In this document: in pieces, positions 32,304-33,489 of the stretch
Position numbering within the stretch: the stretch's first letter is position 1
Layout: every line of letters starts with the position of its first letter
Assembly: GCA_002471375.1 (NCBI GenBank)
Contig: DKPV01000049.1
Coordinates: 1 to 33,489 of the forward strand
DNA from: Flavobacteriales bacterium UBA7325
GTDB taxonomy: Bacteria; Bacteroidota; Bacteroidia; Flavobacteriales_D; Crocinitomicaceae
DNA length: 33,489 nt
Direction of reading: 5' to 3'
The notes under the pieces: model-generated
Told to the model about the DNA's origin: nothing
Database searches by the model: none
Seen by the model: the letters and a program-made list of their open reading frames with translations, nothing else
Program-made: the position numbers and the translations under genes

Positions 32304-32724
32304 TTTTGTGATTAATTTCACTAACAACCCTTCTAGCAGATGCCGCAGCAGCATGAACCGACACCCAATCTTCAACGTCTTTATAAGCACCGCCAGCGAA
32401 ATATAATTTGCTGTTTACCGATTCGCCCAGTCACTTGACGAGTTTCCAATTGGAATGATCTGATAGGTACCCTCCTCTGATAAAAGGTTCCTTATTCCAA
32501 TTTTGGTATACATTAGCGAAATAGCTTGGTGTAGCTTGATCAGAAAAAAGGGAATCAATTTCTTTTAAAATAGTTTCCTTGAGTTCTTCTTTTGATAGAG
32601 AATCATATAGATTAACAAACTCACCCACAAAGAAGAGACCCATTATCTTTTTATCACTTTTTTGGCCATAAGCTGCGTCGAAATAAACTTTTTCTAACTG
32701 GTGATAATGTTTAGAATATAGCAA
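32299..32724 (-). pseudogene. Flavin amine oxidase, C-terminal fragment with nonsense codon
   Basis: The fragment reads about 97 codons (QLEKVYFDAAYG ... NWNKEPFIRGGYLSDHSNW, KLVK), then an in-frame TGA at 32431-32433. It continues in the same frame as LGESVNSKLYFAGGAYKDVE, DWVSVHAAAASARRVV, to TAA at 32299-32301. FAGGAY plus the following Asp/Glu-D-W and HAAxxSA are the FAD-contact end of monoamine-oxidase-type flavoproteins. About 140 of an expected 400-500 residues remain, so the 5' two thirds are gone. The TGA replaces what is probably an Arg codon (CGA to TGA). It lies between repeat ends R3 and R4. Confidence 0.85.
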
Positions 32725-32947
32725 GTAGGGCAGTATAAAGCAATCAGCTTACAAAATTGCCCTGAGACACATTTTTATATTTTGTTTTTAACTTATCCAT
32801 CTTAAAAGCCAAATTAAAAATTTGGCGGTGTTTGCAAAAAACAATGAACTTACGCAAACCACCGAACGCCCTATTTGCTATATCCCGTGTTAGCTTTTGT
32901 TTTTATGAATTATCATTCAAACAGATTAATTCTATTTCTGCCATTTT
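32725..32947. repeat. Intergenic region with repeat end R4
   Basis: No ORF is apparent. The part near 32852-32894 (CGCAAACCACCGAACGCC, then TTGCTATATCCCGTGTTAGC) resembles, from memory, the right end of a common Bacteroidota intergenic repeat whose left end looks like R3. The outer ends GCTATAACG (32210-32218) and CGTGTTAGC (32886-32894) form an imperfect inverted pair. Confidence 0.45.
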
Positions 32948-33289
32948 TTATTTAATTAAATCCATGGCCAACCAAAAAATGTATGTATTTAACACAAAAT
33001 AAAAAAGAGCTGGTAAAGAAATCCAAATACTATCTTTTAACTTTATTCTTACAATGAGACCAGCTAGCATTAGTAATGCAAGACCTAGAGATGAAATCGT
33101 AAGAAAAAAATAAAATTTAAGACCAACTAATAAGCCTAGAGCTCCAAGAATTTCTAACAAAACGGTTGTTAACCCTATTTTTTCTAGACCAAACCGCTTA
33201 AACTCGTTTTTCATATGAGGTCCCCTAAAATATGAAAAAGCGTACGCGAAAAAGGAGAAACTTGATATTAAAGTAGCTATTGTAATCAC
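32948..33289 (-). CDS. DoxX-like small membrane protein
   Basis: A 113-aa protein from a GTG start at 33289, with four hydrophobic helices (about 4-22, 40-58, 63-82 and 90-110). The RGPHMKNEFKRFGLEKIGLT segment between helices 1 and 2, followed by LLEILGALGLLVGL, is the DoxX-like pattern. Members are small inner-membrane proteins with no agreed function; some are tied to redox or organic-acid stress. The preceding gene on the same strand ends 15 nt before it, so the two are probably one transcript. Confidence 0.75.
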   Translation of the reverse strand: MITIATLISSFSFFAYAFSYFRGPHMKNEFKRFGLEKIGLTTVLLEILGALGLLVGLKFYFFLTISSLGLALLMLAGLIVRIKLKDSIWISLPALFYFVLNTYIFWLAMDLIK

Positions 33290-33304
33290 AGACAGCCTTA
33301 TTTC

Positions 33305-33487
33305 TTAAATGGAAGAATATGCTATAAAAGCACTCAGAACCAAAAGAATAAGAGATGGTAAATGTTTAATAAATGGATTACTTATTTTAAAATGAAAATA
33401 TTGAGCACCTATCATTAATAGACCCATAAGAATAGAAGGAATAAGAACTAATGAGGAATACCAAATACCCACAATAAGCAATGTCGC
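33305..33487 (-). CDS. Small membrane protein, C-terminal part (cut by window edge)
   Basis: An open frame enters from the window end and runs 60 codons to TAA at 33305-33307. It contains two hydrophobic segments: LLIVGIWYSSLVLIPSILMG at the start and LPSLILLVLSAFIAYSSI at the end. The pattern (helix, charged loop, LPSL, final helix) resembles the C-terminal half of the neighbouring DoxX-like protein, so it may be a paralog or partner. The N-terminus is outside the window. Confidence 0.6.
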   Translation of the reverse strand, partial: ATLLIVGIWYSSLVLIPSILMGLLMIGAQYFHFKISNPFIKHLPSLILLVLSAFIAYSSI

Positions 33488-33489
33488 TA

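Overview
The window looks like a chromosomal segment of a Bacteroidota bacterium, most likely a marine or aquatic Flavobacteriales relative. The evidence is a moderately AT-rich sequence, promoters of the Bacteroidota type (TTTG, about 20 nt, TAnnTTTG), a type IX secretion sorting tail, an OmpA protein with thrombospondin type 3 repeats, DUF4920 and DUF1826 proteins, and a 596-aa acyl-CoA dehydrogenase. The genus assignment is an inference.

Layout. 1-4152: the start of a secreted protein (cut by the window edge), an EI24-type membrane protein, purB and a large secreted protein of unknown function. 4174-11257: a complete histidine operon, hisG-D-C-B-H-A-F-IE, with most junctions overlapping. 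In front of it are a promoter, a short leader ORF with five His codons (four in a row) and a strong terminator hairpin, which together form a transcription attenuator. 11259-15242 (minus): SRPBCC protein, lnt, an ECF sigma factor, two small paralogous zinc-finger anti-sigma-like proteins and a small type IX cargo protein. 15417-20923 (minus): rnhB, a membrane-anchored protein of unknown function and a TSP3/OmpA outer-membrane protein ending at a good terminator. 21015-27399: a small secreted protein, a DUF4920 lipoprotein, an acyl-CoA dehydrogenase, a GH113-like glycosidase and a DPP-IV-like S9 peptidase.

27400-33489 is more accessory in character. A lipoprotein gene and a divergent gene for a 424-aa protein lie between two imperfect direct repeats. 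Then comes a zinc-starvation cluster. A Fur-family regulator (Zur-like) is divergent from merC-like, folE, DUF1826, a 64-aa ORF and a CobW/ZigA-type GTPase. The GTPase has a large internal deletion plus frameshift and is a pseudogene. Two near-identical inverted operator-like boxes sit on the two overlapping divergent promoters. Beyond zur there is a broken amine oxidase fragment between two intergenic repeat ends, then a DoxX-like protein and the end of another small membrane protein.

How the parts work together: the his operon makes histidine from PRPP and ATP and is probably controlled by ribosome stalling on the His-rich leader. The zinc cluster probably supports folate/pterin synthesis and metal handling when zinc is scarce, but its GTPase metallochaperone appears to be lost. 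No rRNA, tRNA, CRISPR array or intact transposase was seen. The most interesting signals are the his attenuator, the interleaved zur/merC operator region with a possibly leaderless zur mRNA, the deleted CobW gene, and a family of degenerate intergenic repeats that bracket accessory genes.
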